Positions 46,663 to 59,556 are shown, counted from the first letter of the stretch. The stretch: DNA of 64,000 nucleotides from Mytilus galloprovincialis (GCF_965363235.1 NC_134838.1:3539001-3603000), one strand, 5' to 3'. The notes: generated by a model from the sequence alone, not told the origin. Translations and numbers: made by a program.

Positions 46663-49600
46663 GTATGTGAACTTTTTCCTATTTGTTAAGAACAATAACT
46701 TCTAATTTTCGGAATCAGCATTTTCACTTTTGCCCCATAAAAATGGTGGCATGAGAAATGCAAAATAATTTTTTTGAAAAATATCTGAAACTGTTAAATC
46801 CGATATCTTCTATTATGTGCGGAATGATAGCCTTTATTTTTCTCTAGCGATTCAATAACTTTTCATATGGTAAAGTATTCAAAATCGATTGACAATTTCA
46901 GATAAAAGAAGTCAAAGACACAATCATTAATAAAAATGTCCTGTATCAAGGCAGGAATGAGGCAGTTGTTATAAATTAATAGTCCGTTATAAGTATGTTG
47001 GCTTTTGATTATGGTGCAGTTCAGTGTTTATGTTGTTCCGTTGTTTTCCTGTTATAGTTGATGTATTTTCGAATTAGTTTTAGTTTGTAACCCGTTGTTT
47101 TCTCTTAATCTTTTGACCTTTGAAGAGCGATATACTTCTGTTGCCTTTATTTATATTATTTGAAATTTTGCAGAGAAAAAAACCTATTGAAAATGAGGTA
47201 TACATTTCTTGATTGAATGTCCTCAATATAACACAATTAGATGTAATTATAAAATCAGTGATATTAATTCAAATAATTGGGATGAGAATTTTATCAAAAT
47301 TTTGAATCCTATGTCTTATATATGTGTTTGTGTGTTTTAAGTAAAATCATGAAAATCTACAATAATCATGCTGTATATGTGTATAATGGTTTTACTGTGA
47401 GTTTTGAATGTTATGGTGTCCATATAATTTACTTATAACTTGTTGTTTTATGGATCTATATGTTGTTGTTTAAATATATCATTGTCTGTATTTGGATCAT
47501 GCCTCTATTGTGCTCTTTTTAATAAATATTCAATTCAATTGAAAAAAGAATATCAATGGAATATTCACTATCACAAGTCGAAAACAAATAAACAAAGCAA
47601 TGGCACAAAAACACCCCAAAACGACGAAACACAAACAGTACCCAAACAAACAAATAAACAAAGCAATGGCACAAAAACATCCCAAAACGACGAAACACAA
47701 ACAGTACCCAGACAAACAAATAAACAAAGCAATGGCACAAAAACACCCCAAAAATTTAGAAATGTGTCTCCCTGGCGAATCGACTTTTTTCCTTCCCATT
47801 TGGTTTTATCAGTTGATCAACATTTGTATTATCTTTTGGAGTTAGGAATTTTCGTTCATCACTGAAGATATGTTGTTTACCCAAATGCGCATCTAGTGTA
47901 AACATACCGTTTATGTTATAATGTTGCATGTTACATACATTTGATAATGAAATAAGGATACATTTAGGAGTTTTAAGCAGTGAAAATGCTATGTATTGTA
48001 TATGGGGAAATCGGGGAAAGTTATACTAACTCTTGTGGAACAGTTTTTTTATTTTTATGTCGCCTTACAAAGAGTACTTCAATTGTCTTATATCTTTTAA
48101 ACTGACCGAGTTCTATATCTCAATATGAACAGTCTCAATTTTACTAAAATAAACTGTCGCGCTTCCTTGAATAAAATTTCATATGATCTTATCTTTCCAC
48201 AATTTCTAAGATAAAAGCATACCCTATTTTGTTCAATTAAACAATTACAAATAAGATCATTCTTGTTCCGTTTTAAATATCCATTCTTTGTCGGTTTTCA
48301 ATAACTCATTATTTTTCAATCTTGCAGTGCCAAAGTGGAGTGCGATAATGACAATTAGGTGGAACAATTTTATTTAACAAAAACAGAAGGTTATCGTTCT
48401 TTCTTTTGTATCTCTCATTTTTAGTTGGTTTAGTCTTTGGATGGGTATGCTGATCTGTCATCAGTTGTATTAACATGAAGGCAAAATGGCCAGGTGTTAA
48501 AAAAAAAAAGTTTTCATAAATACATCCAAGGTTGGTGGAGTCAATAAAACCAAATGCTCATTATTACTGTTTGTACCTTTTTATTCCACGAGTCAACGAT
48601 GATTCTTTTGTAGACAAAAACGCGTCTGGCGTACACAATTATAATTCTGGTATATATGATGAGCTTGTTTATACAACTGTGATATTATGGATAAGTACCT
48701 CCTCTTTTTATACATGAGATATATGGTGTATTCATACCTGTATAACATGGTCTATAGCTTAACATAAGTCAAATGGATCTTTTGTGGGTGCTTTCAAATG
48801 GATTTATGAGGACCACACAAGACAAAATTTTCATATATTCACAATTGCTGTGTTAGCATTTCTACATATATGGTTTCAGAAAACTCCTCCGTGCCAATGT
48901 GGGCAGCAGAATAAGAAGTTCTTTATTGACAATATTTAAGATGCCTATAATGACCAACAAATAAGAGATATTATGGATAAATGTATGACACAAAACCCCT
49001 ACACTTAAAAAACTCAAGCCAAAGGTATGATTCATTTTTATGATGACAATTTCAATGGCATTGACATTATCAAAACTGCAAATAATTGATTCAATGCTTT
49101 ATACAACATATCAATATCTCCCTCAACAGTTGACATAGTAAACTTAATTGTTTTATCGCGTGTTAAAATATTGTCTAGTGCAATAAAATGCAAGATATTA
49201 TCGTTTTAATTTGGATCTAAATTAAATGTGACAAATCATAATACTAAAAAAAATTAAAAGCAACACAATAGTCATATCTTTGAGTTCAATTTTATAACGC
49301 ATAATAAATATTGTTCAAGAGAAGAAAAAAAAAGATAAGTCATACTAAGTGTATATTTTAAGTAGAACGTCTGCAGATTCTTATTCATATTCGATTGCCA
49401 TGGCAAGAATTATTTATCTATAACGACAATAGGTTCAGATTAGTGTATTATAGTTGCCAATAATTTATAAAATTAAAGATCACCACAAGCTTTTGGTGAG
49501 GTTATTGTTGCTTAGTCTTTAGTTTTCTATGTTGAGTTCTCTGTACTATTGTTTGTCTGTCAGTCTTTTTTCATTTGTAGCCATGGCGTTGTCAGTTTAT

Positions 49601-52600
49601 TTTCGATTTATGAGTTTGAATGTCCCTCTGGTATCTTTCGTCCCTCTTTTATAAAACGATTATATTTTGAAAGTTGTATAGCATGTATCTCATCAAACTA
49701 TCATTGATATTTAAGACAAAAACGAGTTAAATTCACTTAAACAGTCGCTTTTCGTACGGAACCCAAACGATTTTAGAAAAATCTACCTTTCTTCTAAACG
49801 ATGACGCAAACCTTGTTATAATGTTGGTCAGATATAGTAAATGTCCCTTTTTTCTCTCAATTGGTTAGTATGTGTATATTCTTATTTATAATTACACACA
49901 AGTCTTTAGTAGATGAATACATCAAATTAGATGGATAGTCCGTGGATTGTTTGAATTCACAATCAAATTACATAAAAGAGGGGCGACAGATACCAGAGGG
50001 ACAGTCAAACTCATAGATAGACAAATAATAGTACACATGACACAACATAGCAAACTAAAGACTAAGCAACACGAACCCCACCAAAAACTGGGGATGATCT
50101 CAGGTGCTCCGGAAGGGTAAGCAGATCCTGCTCCACATGTTGCATCAGTCGTACTGCTACATAAAATGTACTTGTGTCAAATTCATGTGTCTTCTTACAA
50201 AACTTTCATCATTTAAACGTTATGAGTCCTGTAAAAAGTTCCAGATTTTTTAATGTTTACATTTCAGGAAATGTTATGGTTTTGTTAGCAGTAAGGAAAG
50301 TAAAGAAACTACAAACAGTGTCAAATATCTTTGTGATGAACCTGTCGGTCTGTGATTTGCTCAGTGTTTTATGCGTACTACCCTTCAATATATATACATA
50401 TGTAGCCGATGGATGGTTTATAGCAACGTCTTTATGCAAATTTATAGGATTTCTAGGGTACACATTAACTGGTTAGTTGCATTAAACTAAAATATCACAC
50501 CTCAAGAAATAAACAAAAACCAACAACAAATACAACGAAATAACCATCAACGAATAAAAAAACAAAAGCGATAACCAATAAAACAACAGAAAGCAGACAA
50601 GACGTAGAACGTTTTTTTTTAATATTTATAATGGCAAAAAGAACTTCTTAAGGTAGATGGGGTGTCTAAATTATAATCCATAGATTTTTTGGATAATTTG
50701 CCAAAATGTAGTTTATATTCTGCTTGTTTAAAAACCTTAATAAAAATAATGGGTCACGGGACTTATTTTCAAACTACATGTTGTGCAAAATTGACAGATT
50801 TTGTATAGATTATGCATGGAAAACCCAGTTTTCCGCCATAAAACCAAAAACTACACCATAGAATTTTGAGATAAAATATGAGAACATAGCTCCAATATTA
50901 TGCTTTCAGATAAGAAAAAGAAAAAACGGGGTCATCGGACTCATTTTCTTGCTACATACTAAAATGGGTAAATTCCTAACACAGTCTATTGTAAAAGTAA
51001 CACTATTTATATTATCTGCCCTTGCATTTGAGTTGCCTCCCCTTGTTTGCAAAGTTGGAAAAAATTGAATCAAACAAAAGTATTCGGGTTTTTGTAAAAT
51101 ACAACCATAAAGATGATTAAAACATGGCATTTTCTATATCATAATGAACATTCTTACACATGAATTACCTACTACTACTCAAAATTTACACATCTTATCA
51201 AAGATCTAAACCTTTATTTCTGGTATTTCAAAATCCAAGATGGAGGAAGACACCCTATCTACCTTAAAAAATCTCCAAAAAGTAACTCTTTGCTATTACA
51301 CAGCTATAATAGAGAAAATCTTTTGATATATGTTTTTCTTAAATATAATCTTACGTACAGTTATTTCCACCATGTCAAAAATCAAATGATTTCCAGATTT
51401 CTGACGTATTATTCATTACCTTTATATAAAACAGTATGAAAAAAATATAAGTCTATCTATTTTCTTTCAAATATAAATGCCAATTTCTATATAGCTTATG
51501 TCATCACTTTATATTTGATTTGGCTATCTAACTGTTTTGATTCGAGCGTCGCTGATGAGTTTGATGTTAACGTGATGCAATTATGATGTACAAATGTATC
51601 TTTAATGTGTTTTTGAACTTCTTTGATAAACAGAACAGTATATTTAGAATTGAATTGATTTTTGGTGTAAACTATATTATTCTATGTAGACAGTATTTCC
51701 CAAAGTGTTTTTTCTACCTAATGAAAGATATGTATAGATGTCAAGGTTTTGGTTCAATATATTTTGATTAAATCGTATGTTTTTTTCTTAATGGAATGTT
51801 TTCTTCTTTACATCATCTATATTAACGGCGTTACTTTTTACTTAAGATCCATTTGTACAAACAGTTATCCTGGAAGAATTTCATGAAATGGTTTCATATA
51901 TCATGCTTATTGACACATACAGTAATGCCATGACTAAGGTGTGATTTTACTTATGACTAAGGGGTCATTTTGTATTGCTAGATGACGTAGTTTCGCACTT
52001 CATAGTAAGCTGTAATAAAAACAAAGTAGATGCTGCATTATTGAAATGGATTAAGGATTTAGACGATCTGTAATTATTGAAGACAATTGAGATAAAAGTA
52101 TAAATTTTATGTTTGTACTAATAAATTTATTATCAATCTATATTTTAGGAACGACAATTATAACTATAACCTTGATAGCATACAATCGATGTAAACTTGT
52201 ACTGGATCCAGGTGGCTATAAGACATTGTACACAAACCGGAACATCACTATAATGTTAGTTATTGCTTGGTTTGTACCAGTCCTATGTTTAGTTCCAGCG
52301 CTTACAGGCGTTTGGGGGAATTTTGGTTATGTTGCCATGATGGTGTCATGTAATTTATTACTGGACCACAAAAATCAACTTTTTAAAATATTTCTTATGA
52401 TTGTCAGAGCGGTGATTCCATGCGTACTTATTGTCTTTTACTATGTGAGAATATATCATACCACGTTGAGAAGTCATCACCGTTTAAAACAACAGAGTCG
52501 ACAGCTTTCGTCGCTTGGTATTCATAACCAGCGATTAGAAATGCGCATGACAAGAATGATGTTGATAATATTTATAGTGTTTGCTCTTTCCTATTTTCCA

Positions 52601-52810
52601 TGTACAATTACTGGTATTGTGGACTGGAATACAGTTTTATCGAAGCAGTTTCACATGTTTTGCCAGTTATCTGTATGCATAGGAAGCGCTATAAACCCAA
52701 TCATATATGGCTTGATGAATTTGCAGTTTAGAAATGCATATATTCGAATATGTTGTTTGAAAAAACTATCAGAAACGGAACTCAAATCAAGGACACTCAA
52801 CCGCATATAA
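46530..52810 (+). CDS. rhodopsin-family GPCR, Tre1/moody-like (three coding exons)
   Basis: Exons 46530-46662, 50268-50471 and 52149-52810 join in phase 1 to 332 codons plus TAA; both junctions restore a glycine. The short N-terminus has an NET glycosylation site. Seven membrane segments are visible: TM1 ends AAGCAGNVMVLLAV, TM2 holds NLSVCDLL (Asp 74), Cys 101 at the start of TM3 can pair with Cys 180 in loop 2, TM6 holds FALSYFPC, and TM7 has the NPIIY motif (295-299). The DRY position reads NRC (125-127). NR in place of DR is, from memory, typical of insect Tre1/moody and related invertebrate receptors. A plasma-membrane receptor; ligand unknown. Both introns are filled with repeats. Family call is firm; the subfamily is tentative. 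Confidence 0.88.
47590..47755 (+). repeat. 66-bp tandem repeat, about 2.5 copies, in GPCR intron 1
   Basis: GCAATGGCACAAAAACA starts recur at about 47597, 47663 and 47729. Because the period is a multiple of three and stop-poor, several overlapping ORFs appear on both strands (for example QTNKQSNGTKT repeats). They are repeat artefacts unless expression is shown. Confidence 0.9.
48540..48670 (+). repeat. interspersed family I fragment, GPCR intron 1
   Basis: TTCTTTTGTAGACAAAAACG, then CGTCTGGCGTACAC and TTCTGGTATATATGATGAGC match 41365-41835. Confidence 0.5.
49485..49650 (+). mobile_element. family J: solo 3' tail of the RT element, GPCR intron 1
   Basis: TTGCTTAGTCTTTAGTTTTC, then TAGCCATGGCGTTGTCAG and GAATGTCCCTCTGGTATCTT. 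Confidence 0.6.
49975..50155 (-). mobile_element. family J: solo 3' tail, opposite orientation, GPCR intron 1
   Basis: In plus orientation it reads ATACCAGAGGGACAGTCAAA, CACGAACCCCACCAAAAACT and GCTCCGGAAGGGTAAGCAGA. With 49485-49650 it forms a tail-to-tail inverted pair about 300 bases apart. Confidence 0.65.
50268..50471 (+). CDS. GPCR exon 2: end of TM1 to TM3
   Basis: Acceptor TTACATTTCAG, donor ACTG|GTTAGT. It encodes NVMVLLAVRKVKKLQTVSN, TM2, loop 1 with DGW, and the start of TM3 with the disulfide cysteine. Reading upstream of 50268 is intron despite being open from an ATG at 50174. Confidence 0.9.
50652..51263. mobile_element. 612-bp TTAA-flanked TIR element (piggyBac-like), GPCR intron 2
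   Basis: GGTAGATGGGGTGTCT is inverted as AGACACCCTATCTACC (one mismatch), with TTAA at 50648-50651 and 51264-51267. The interior holds mirrored TCATCGGACTCATTTTC-like and GGGTCACGGGACTTATTTTC stretches. No transposase is seen. Confidence 0.8.
52149..52810 (+). CDS. GPCR exon 3: TM3 to C-terminus
   Basis: Acceptor TATATTTTAG. It encodes the rest of TM3 with AYNRC, then TM4-TM7 and a short tail with CCLKK after helix 8, a possible palmitoylation site. It stops with TAA at 52808-52810. Confidence 0.92.
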
Positions 52811-53415
52811 TCTAAGATAATTTTATCTGGAGACGAACAGCCAAAAATTATCTGAATACTTCCAATAGATCAACTTCTAAATTTGAAATTAAAAAAACGG
52901 GTAATGCATTTAGTCATTATGAAATATGTAAAGTATATCGAACAATAAATAGCTTGATATATCCGTTCTCGAAATAAAAGAATACAAAATAACCCTGCAA
53001 TGACTCGCCTCTTAATAATTTTAACTTCAGAAATGTACGACGTAAATACGTGTTTTTTTAAAACTCTTTAAATGATATTGATATAAAATTCATTGGGTCC
53101 TGATTTTGGTTCCCGAATGAATCGTATATGTCAAATCTTTTCCCAACTTACATTAAATTGAAACTCCAGGAAAAGATGCGTGTCTAGAAATGTCCTTTGT
53201 AAATCTTATTTTTACCAAGTTGGTGGAAACTTGAGATGAAACAAAAATATTGGTAATGAACTCACTTTGTCAAAGCTAAAGTCAGCAGATTTAAAGACTG
53301 GAGTTTGGGAACGTTTTCGTTTTCTAGATAATTTAACATGAACTGACAACAGAGTGGTGATTGCTTTACTATTATAATGTGAAATTTATACTGCATAAAT
53401 CAATGATTATTAGCT
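52811..53415. other. 3' flank of the GPCR gene
   Basis: AT-rich. Plus-strand AATAAA-type signals occur near 52945 and 52974, so the GPCR 3' UTR is probably short. Nothing else recognised. Confidence 0.4.
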
Positions 53416-53419
53416 TGAG

Positions 53420-53550
53420 AATGGTATTGAGGAATGAGTCAAAGAGACATCAACCCGACCATAAAGCAGAAAACAACTCAAAGCCATCAATTGGTCTTCA
53501 TGCATTACACAGCGAGAAAATCCCGCACCTTTGCCCATAGTTTCAGAGGA
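53420..53550 (+). repeat. interspersed family B fragment
   Basis: GAATGAGTCAAAGAGACATC, then ATTGGTCTTCATGCATTACA and AGCGAGAAAATCCCGCACC. Confidence 0.6.
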
Positions 53551-53554
53551 AAAT

Positions 53555-54140
53555 ATTTTGGAAAAAATTTACAAAATTTATCATGTTTATGAAAATTTAT
53601 AAAAATTGACTATAAAGGGCAATAACTCATTAAGGGGTCAACTGACAATTTTAGTCATGTTGACTTATTTGTAGATCTTACTTTGCTGAACATTATTGCT
53701 GCTTACAGTTGATCTCTATATATAATTATATTCAAGATAATAACCAAAAACGGCAAAATTTCATTAAAATTACCAATTCAGAGGCAGCAACCCAAGAACG
53801 GGTTCATCTGAAAAATTTCAGGGCAGATAAATCTCAACCTGATGAACATTTTTACCCTTGTCAGGTTTGCAGTAAAATGAGTAAATGCTTTGGTTACAGA
53901 GATATAAGCCAAAAACTGGATTTGACCGCTATGTTCTATTTTTAGAACCATAGTAGTTGGTTGTCGGGTCATCGGACACCTTTTAAACGAAATATCCTAA
54001 TGATGATTGTGGCAAAGTTTGGTTAACTTTGGCCAAGTAGTTTCAAAGGAGAAGACTTTTGGAAAAGTAAACGAAGACGGACGACGACAGACGCCAAGTG
54101 ATAAGAAAAACTCACTTGGCCCTATGGGCCAGGTGAGCTT
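53555..54140 (-). repeat. cassette G fragment, inverted
   Basis: In plus orientation TTGACTATAAAGGGCAATAA, CTCATTAAGGGGTCAACTGA and AAAATTACCAATTCAGAGGC are the inverse of blocks at 36565-37596. It ends with ACTTGGCCCTATGGGCCAGG. Confidence 0.6.
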
Positions 54141-54204
54141 AAAATATTCATAAGGTCAATGAACGTCATACTTAACGTCAAACCATGTGAATGAACTAAA
54201 ATTA

Positions 54205-55650
54205 AACAAGAGTGTACACGCTGAAATGTCTCGCTTTCTTTAGTAATCATTGATGTTATGTTGATAGTTCTAAATATAAAGCTTTACTTCAACTATCACA
54301 TTAACTTAACTTAATCCAGGAAAATGAGGTCAAGGTCATATACACCAAAAGAGATATAAATGCACACCTTACAATCATTCAATACACTAAATATAGTTGA
54401 CTTTATACTAATAGTTTCTAAGAAACAGACCTTACAAAATAAAAAAAACTAAACATTGACCAATGAACGTTAAAGTCAATTGAACCATACTAGGCAGACA
54501 TGTGCAGCTCACAATCCTTCCAAAGAAGAATATAGTTGACCTATTGCTTATAGTTTAGGAGAAACAGACCAAAACACAAAAACTTAGCACTGAGCAATGA
54601 ACCGTAAAAATGAGGTCAAGGTCAAATAAAACCTAAGAGAGTGACATGTACATCATAAAATGTTTTCATACACCAAATTGTTAGACCTATTGTATATAGT
54701 ATTAGAAAAAAAAATCAAAAATTCAAAAACTTAACTTTGACCACTGAACCATGAAAATGAGGTAAAGGTCAGATGACACCTGTCAGTTGGACATGTACAC
54801 CTTACAATTATTCTATACACCAAATAAAGAAGACCTATTGCTTATAGTATAAGGAAATCAGACCAAAACACAAAAACCTACAAATAACCACTGAACCATG
54901 AAAATGAGGTCAAAGTCGATGACACCCGCCAAATATACTAGACCTATTGGTTATAGTATCTGAGATATAAACTTGACCACCAAAACTGAACCTTGTTCAC
55001 TGATCCATGAAATGAAGTCAAGGTCAGATGACAGCTGCCGGTTGGAGATGTTCACCTACCATCATTCCATAAACTAAATATAGTAGACCTATTGCATACA
55101 TTAAAAGAAAATCAGACCAAAACATAAAAAACCCAACTATAACCAATGAACCATGAAAATGAGGTCAAGGTCAGATGACATTTACACCTTACAATCCTTC
55201 CATTCACCAAATATATTAGACATATTGCTTATAGTATCTGAGATATAGACTTGACCACCAAAACCGAACCTTGTTCACTAATCCATGAAATGAGGTCGAG
55301 GTCAAGTGAAAACCGTTTGACGGGCATGAGGTCCTTGCAAGGTACGCACATACCAAATATAGTTGTCCTATTACTCATACAATGAGAGAAATAAACATTA
55401 AAAAAATATTTCAATTTGTTTTCAAGTAGTCACTGAACCATGAAAATGAAGCCAAGAACAATGGTCATGTGATAGACGGAAACTTCGTAACATTATGCAT
55501 CTATATATAAAGCCTGAAGCATTCAGGTATTTCACCTTCTAAAATATAAAGCTTTTAAGAAGTTAGCTAACGTCGCCACCGCCTCCAGATCACTATCGCG
55601 ATGTCCAGCTTTTTGCGACAAAAGTCGCAAGCTCGACAAAAATATAAACA
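54205..55650 (-). mobile_element. tandem-core cassette H with AGGTCA-type half-sites
   Basis: Roughly nine or ten diverged units of about 145 bp contain CACCAAATATAGTAGACCTA, TTGCTTATAGTATCTGAGA, ACTGAACCATGAAAATGAGG and TCAAGGTCAGATGACA. Exact TCAAGGTCA occurs at 54330, 54616, 55018 and 55165. The right end, GTCCAGCTTTTTGCGACAAA then AGTCGCAAGCTCGACAAAAA, is the inverse of a head like that of cassette D. A second array of the family is at 61815-62340. The mobile nature is inferred from this shared head. Confidence 0.65.
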
Positions 55651-56119
55651 AGACTGACATAGAACAGAGGCTACTGACTTTGGACAGGAGTGGATATATC
55701 TATCCAATATAAAATATGTCTCTTCCGTGATTTTCGAGGTCTAAAATATTTGGAAATTCAAAACTTATTAAGAAGATGAAAAGCTATAAACTTAAAAGGA
55801 CAAAATTTGTAGCCAAAGCCAGGCAAGGAACCAGAGCTTTGCATGAGGGAGATACATTCCTTATTTTAAAATAATTTCAATAACACAAAACCAATACGTA
55901 CAATTAAACTCACATTTGGACCTATGTTTAGAATCGATATATAGATTAATAACCTTTCACAAATAATGGAGCTATCCAATTATCTTGAAAAATATGGCTA
56001 TTCTCAAGATTTTATATATCGTGTTATTTCCTTGTTCAGTTCAGTAATGATGGAAGGTTATTATGACTGAAGAAGAATATCAGATATGATTTCTGACACA
56101 CTTTTGCTATAATGGCCAA
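55651..56119. other. non-coding stretch with a family B scrap
   Basis: AGAGGCTACTGACTTTGGAC near 55665 belongs to family B. The remainder is unremarkable and AT-rich. Confidence 0.4.
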
Positions 56120-58345
56120 TCAGCTCATGATTGCGACCGTAAAAGTTCTTGAGCGATGACCTTAAATGATTCATAGCCCTGCCTTAGCAACTTTAGAGAA
56201 AGCAGTATTCCTCGTTCAACAAAATCAACGTTCTTTGAGCTAGCTCTAGAGTAACGTATCAATTGAGACACATATACTCCATATGCTGATGCCGCTGGGA
56301 TGTTGCTACACAGAAATGGAAAGTTGACTATATGAAAATTTAAATTATCGTGTTTGTCATAAATGTTGGTATACAACCTACCATCAGTAGTCATTTCGAG
56401 AAAAAAGTCTAAATATGAAGCAGACTTATCTGTGTCGGTAGTATCTTTAATTTCAAGTTCACTTGGATATATTAAATGTAATTGATCACTGAATCTATTA
56501 TTATTAGAGACAGTACATTATCAATATACCGAAAGGTGAAATTAAAAGACTGAGCTTATCTTTTCTGTACAAGCCCTTGGAAAAACTCAGTTTCATAGGA
56601 ATACAAAAAAAAAAATCTGCAAGAGGAGCGCAATTGGTACCCATTTGGGATTCCAATAGTCTGTTGGAAGACCAAACCTCTAAATTCAACAAATATGTTG
56701 TCCATTAAAAAGTCCAGCATGACAGTGATATCCTCTTCGGTGTATTTTTTTCTTGATTCTGTATGATTTTTCACAAAATAAGCTGAATTCCTGCCCAAAA
56801 CTAGATATTTAAACGTCTAGTGCCCTTTTTGTTAAAGAAACATAAGCTGACGAGTTCTTTCAGACGAGCTTTAAATTAAGTATGTGGAATAATTGTATAA
56901 AGAGTTGAACAATCAAAGGTTTTAATGTTGGTACAATGTTTTAATGATTGTGATTGTAAATTCACCAATAACTCTTTTGAATTTTTCAGTATCCACATCT
57001 GATTAACATCACTTCTTGAATATGCCGTTTCGGAATATTTAGGAAGTCCTTCTTTTACTGTAGTGAGTATGGCAGTAAGAACTTTAGAAAGGGGTTTAGT
57101 GGAACGCTTGGAAGAACCTGCAATATACCTTTCCTTATGAGGATTCTTGTGAAGCTTAGGAATCCAATATAAGGATGGAATATCCTGGTCTTTATCTTTT
57201 GGATTAAAACTAAAGGAGATTAGAACCGATTTGTGGTTTTCGTGGATCTCCTGCTTCGTAAGAGTACTTAGTGTATATGTAGGATTTCCAAGTGTGTTAT
57301 TTATCCCGAGTTCCTTAATCAGGCAGTCAATGTAGTGTTTCTTGCAAACAAAAACGATATTGTTTGAGGCTTTGTCAGCTGGAACGATAACATATTTGTC
57401 ATGGAGGCAAGACAACTCCTCTATGACTTGAGGGTCTTTAAAGATGGAAGGAGCTAGGGTGCTCATTGACCCTTTATGCTTACTTACTCTTATCTGAATC
57501 AATGACTTCACTGATTTTACCCACTCCGAACGAGTGTCAACCTCAACCTTTTCTCTTTTTGCCCAACAGAATCTTTTAGTTGTTTGGAGTTCTGTTTTCA
57601 ATTGATTGGCTATGGCTCTGTATTTCGGACCCTTGGACAAAAGTTGTCTCAACTTGTAGTTGTTGACTGTTTAGGTCTCCAGAAAATACATGGTCAGCAG
57701 GATTATACACGAAATGGGAATGTGAACAGGCACAAACAGGTGATTTAGCTTTGAGGTCATCAATTTTTTTTTTTTTTTTTGTGTGATTAAAATGTTTAGA
57801 TGCAACAGAGTTGGTGTAGGAAAACGATACTATAGGAGAAGAGTGATCCTTAAAGTAAGAAAGAATGTTGCCTTTTACTCTTTAATGGTGAAGAATAAAT
57901 TGAAGAATGAACGTTTTTTGCAGTTTCTCCGAATGTTCAAAAACGGGTCTGAATAATCTATGGTTAGCAATATCCATCACCAAGGCAACTATTTTATACT
58001 TCGTAGATCGCCTATCTGTAGTGTGGCATTCTTCACACACTTTCAATAGAGAGTTCAGTCTTGAAAGCGGAAGTGACTTCAAGTGAGTACAGTTTAGAGC
58101 GAATGTGATGAAGGTTTATTGATATGTTCGGCAAGGCCATCTATAGAGACATCATGCATATCAGGTGAATTATAGCGACGATGTCCATGTCTCCTCGGCC
58201 GACGAAGAGACCTATTGAACAAATCCATCACATTTACTGAACTACAGATAAGGGTACTCAAATTACCTGATGTATCTATTTTATCGTTACATCCATAAGG
58301 TGTTGCAGTACCTAATTCTGATCCAGTACTCTTCTCTTTGTCTGC
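56120..58345 (-). mobile_element. reverse-transcriptase element (Penelope-like or related), most complete but broken copy
   Basis: Minus-strand segments in order: an N-terminal part with LFNRSLRRPRRHGHRRYNS; a middle part with CLHDKYVIVPADKASNN, SLYWIPKLHKNPHKERYIAG and FDCSTLYTIIPH; a palm/thumb part with the FVEFRGLVFQQTIGIP region; and a C-terminal part with FPFLCSNIPAASAYGVYVSQ and LIRYSRAS. The IPKLHK and FD-x-STLYT blocks are reverse-transcriptase motifs; the lack of a visible endonuclease leaves the class open between Penelope-like and a related group. Several breaks; inactive. Moderately old. Sequence to about 58540 may still belong to its 5' side. Confidence 0.75.
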
Positions 58346-58984
58346 GAAACGGTGTACTTAATGTTGGATTATTGGTGTGGTGATAATTTTTTTTCTAAAA
58401 TGCGAACTTTAATGGAATTTCCTGAATGGTCAATTTGGTTGAAATGTTGGTAAACGATTTGTTGGTTATGAATATCGTTCACACAATGAAGAGTTTTATA
58501 TTTATGAAAATCATAACCATTGATAACTAATTCAGTGTGTGAAAAAGACTCAAGGTTTTTGTTCTGCTTTTTATGAATTGCAATCTGTACCGAAGAGTCA
58601 TGAAATTGATCATCTTGATAACGTGTTATTATTTTTTGTTTGTCTTTGTGAATATTACTTTTACTGTTTGGACTGTTCTTTAAATGGTATCCATTTGACG
58701 TGGCTCTATACTTCCCGTCTTTGTGTTATTGTTCTATGATAATATTTGTATTCTCGTCTTAAATTTTTGCTTTTATGCTTTTTCTGATTCATGGTTACAC
58801 ATGATGTGGCTCTGTACTTATACAACCCGTCATTGTTCTATGATAATTTCTGTATTGATCTCTATTTTTTGCTTATGTAATTTGTATGTGTGCCTTTTTG
58901 CGTTTCTTGCATATAACGTTGCTCTCTACTCATACAGCCGTCATTGTGTCATACTAAATATTTGTTTATATAATTGTTTGTCTT
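58346..58984. other. non-coding stretch with TATGTGGCTCTGTACTT-type internal repeats
   Basis: Three diverged repeats of about 115 bp, around GTGGCTCTATACTTCCCGTC, GTGGCTCTGTACTTATACAA and GTTGCTCTCTACTCATACAG (near 58695, 58807 and 58915), explain the cysteine- and leucine-rich ORFs here. Confidence 0.5.
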
Positions 58985-59290
58985 TACAGTGATTGAGATT
59001 GACTGCAGTACGCCTATTTTTGACATTTTTACCTGTTATGTCTGTTTGTTTTGTTCACACATCATTATCAATATAATATAATTGTATACGACGGTCATAC
59101 AAGTGAGAGGTTTAGCTAGCTATAAAACCAGGTTTAATCGAATTTGTTCTATCTGTAGAAAATGCCTGTACCAATTCAGGTACATGGCAGTTGTTGTCTA
59201 TTCGTTTGATGTGTTGGAGCTGTTGATTTTGCCATTTGATTAAGGACTTTCCGCTTTGAATTTTCCCTGTAGTTCAGTATTTATGTTAAT
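58985..59290 (+). repeat. interspersed family K
   Basis: ACTGCAGTACGCCTATTTTT, ACAAGTGAGAGGTTTAGC, ATGCCTGTACCAATTCAGGT and GTCTATTCGTTTGATGTGTT match 33245-33545. Confidence 0.65.
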
Positions 59291-59556
59291 TTTCTTTTTG
59301 CAAAGACATGTATAACTTTGTATACAAAACATCAAATTGATTTTTAAAATACTTGATAACACTCAAAGGTCACAGTAGCTTTAATAGTCTAAAAAGGTCA
59401 CCTTAAGGTTTTCATCTTATTTACCATGAGTTGTCAGAAGGCATCAATACAATAGTGCTCATGCTGAAATGTGGTCAAGGTAAGATATTCGAAGCCAAAA
59501 AAACATGTACATCTTACACAAAAATAGTTGATCTATAACAAGACTTCGTACTGCTA

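Noticed and set aside
47519-47865. Overlapping ORFs of 75-141 codons
   Set aside because: All arise from a stop-poor 66-bp tandem repeat within GPCR intron 1.
50174-50267. ATG-initiated upstream part of GPCR exon 2
   Set aside because: It lies before the TTTCAG acceptor; the upstream exon at 46530 supplies TM1 with matching phase.
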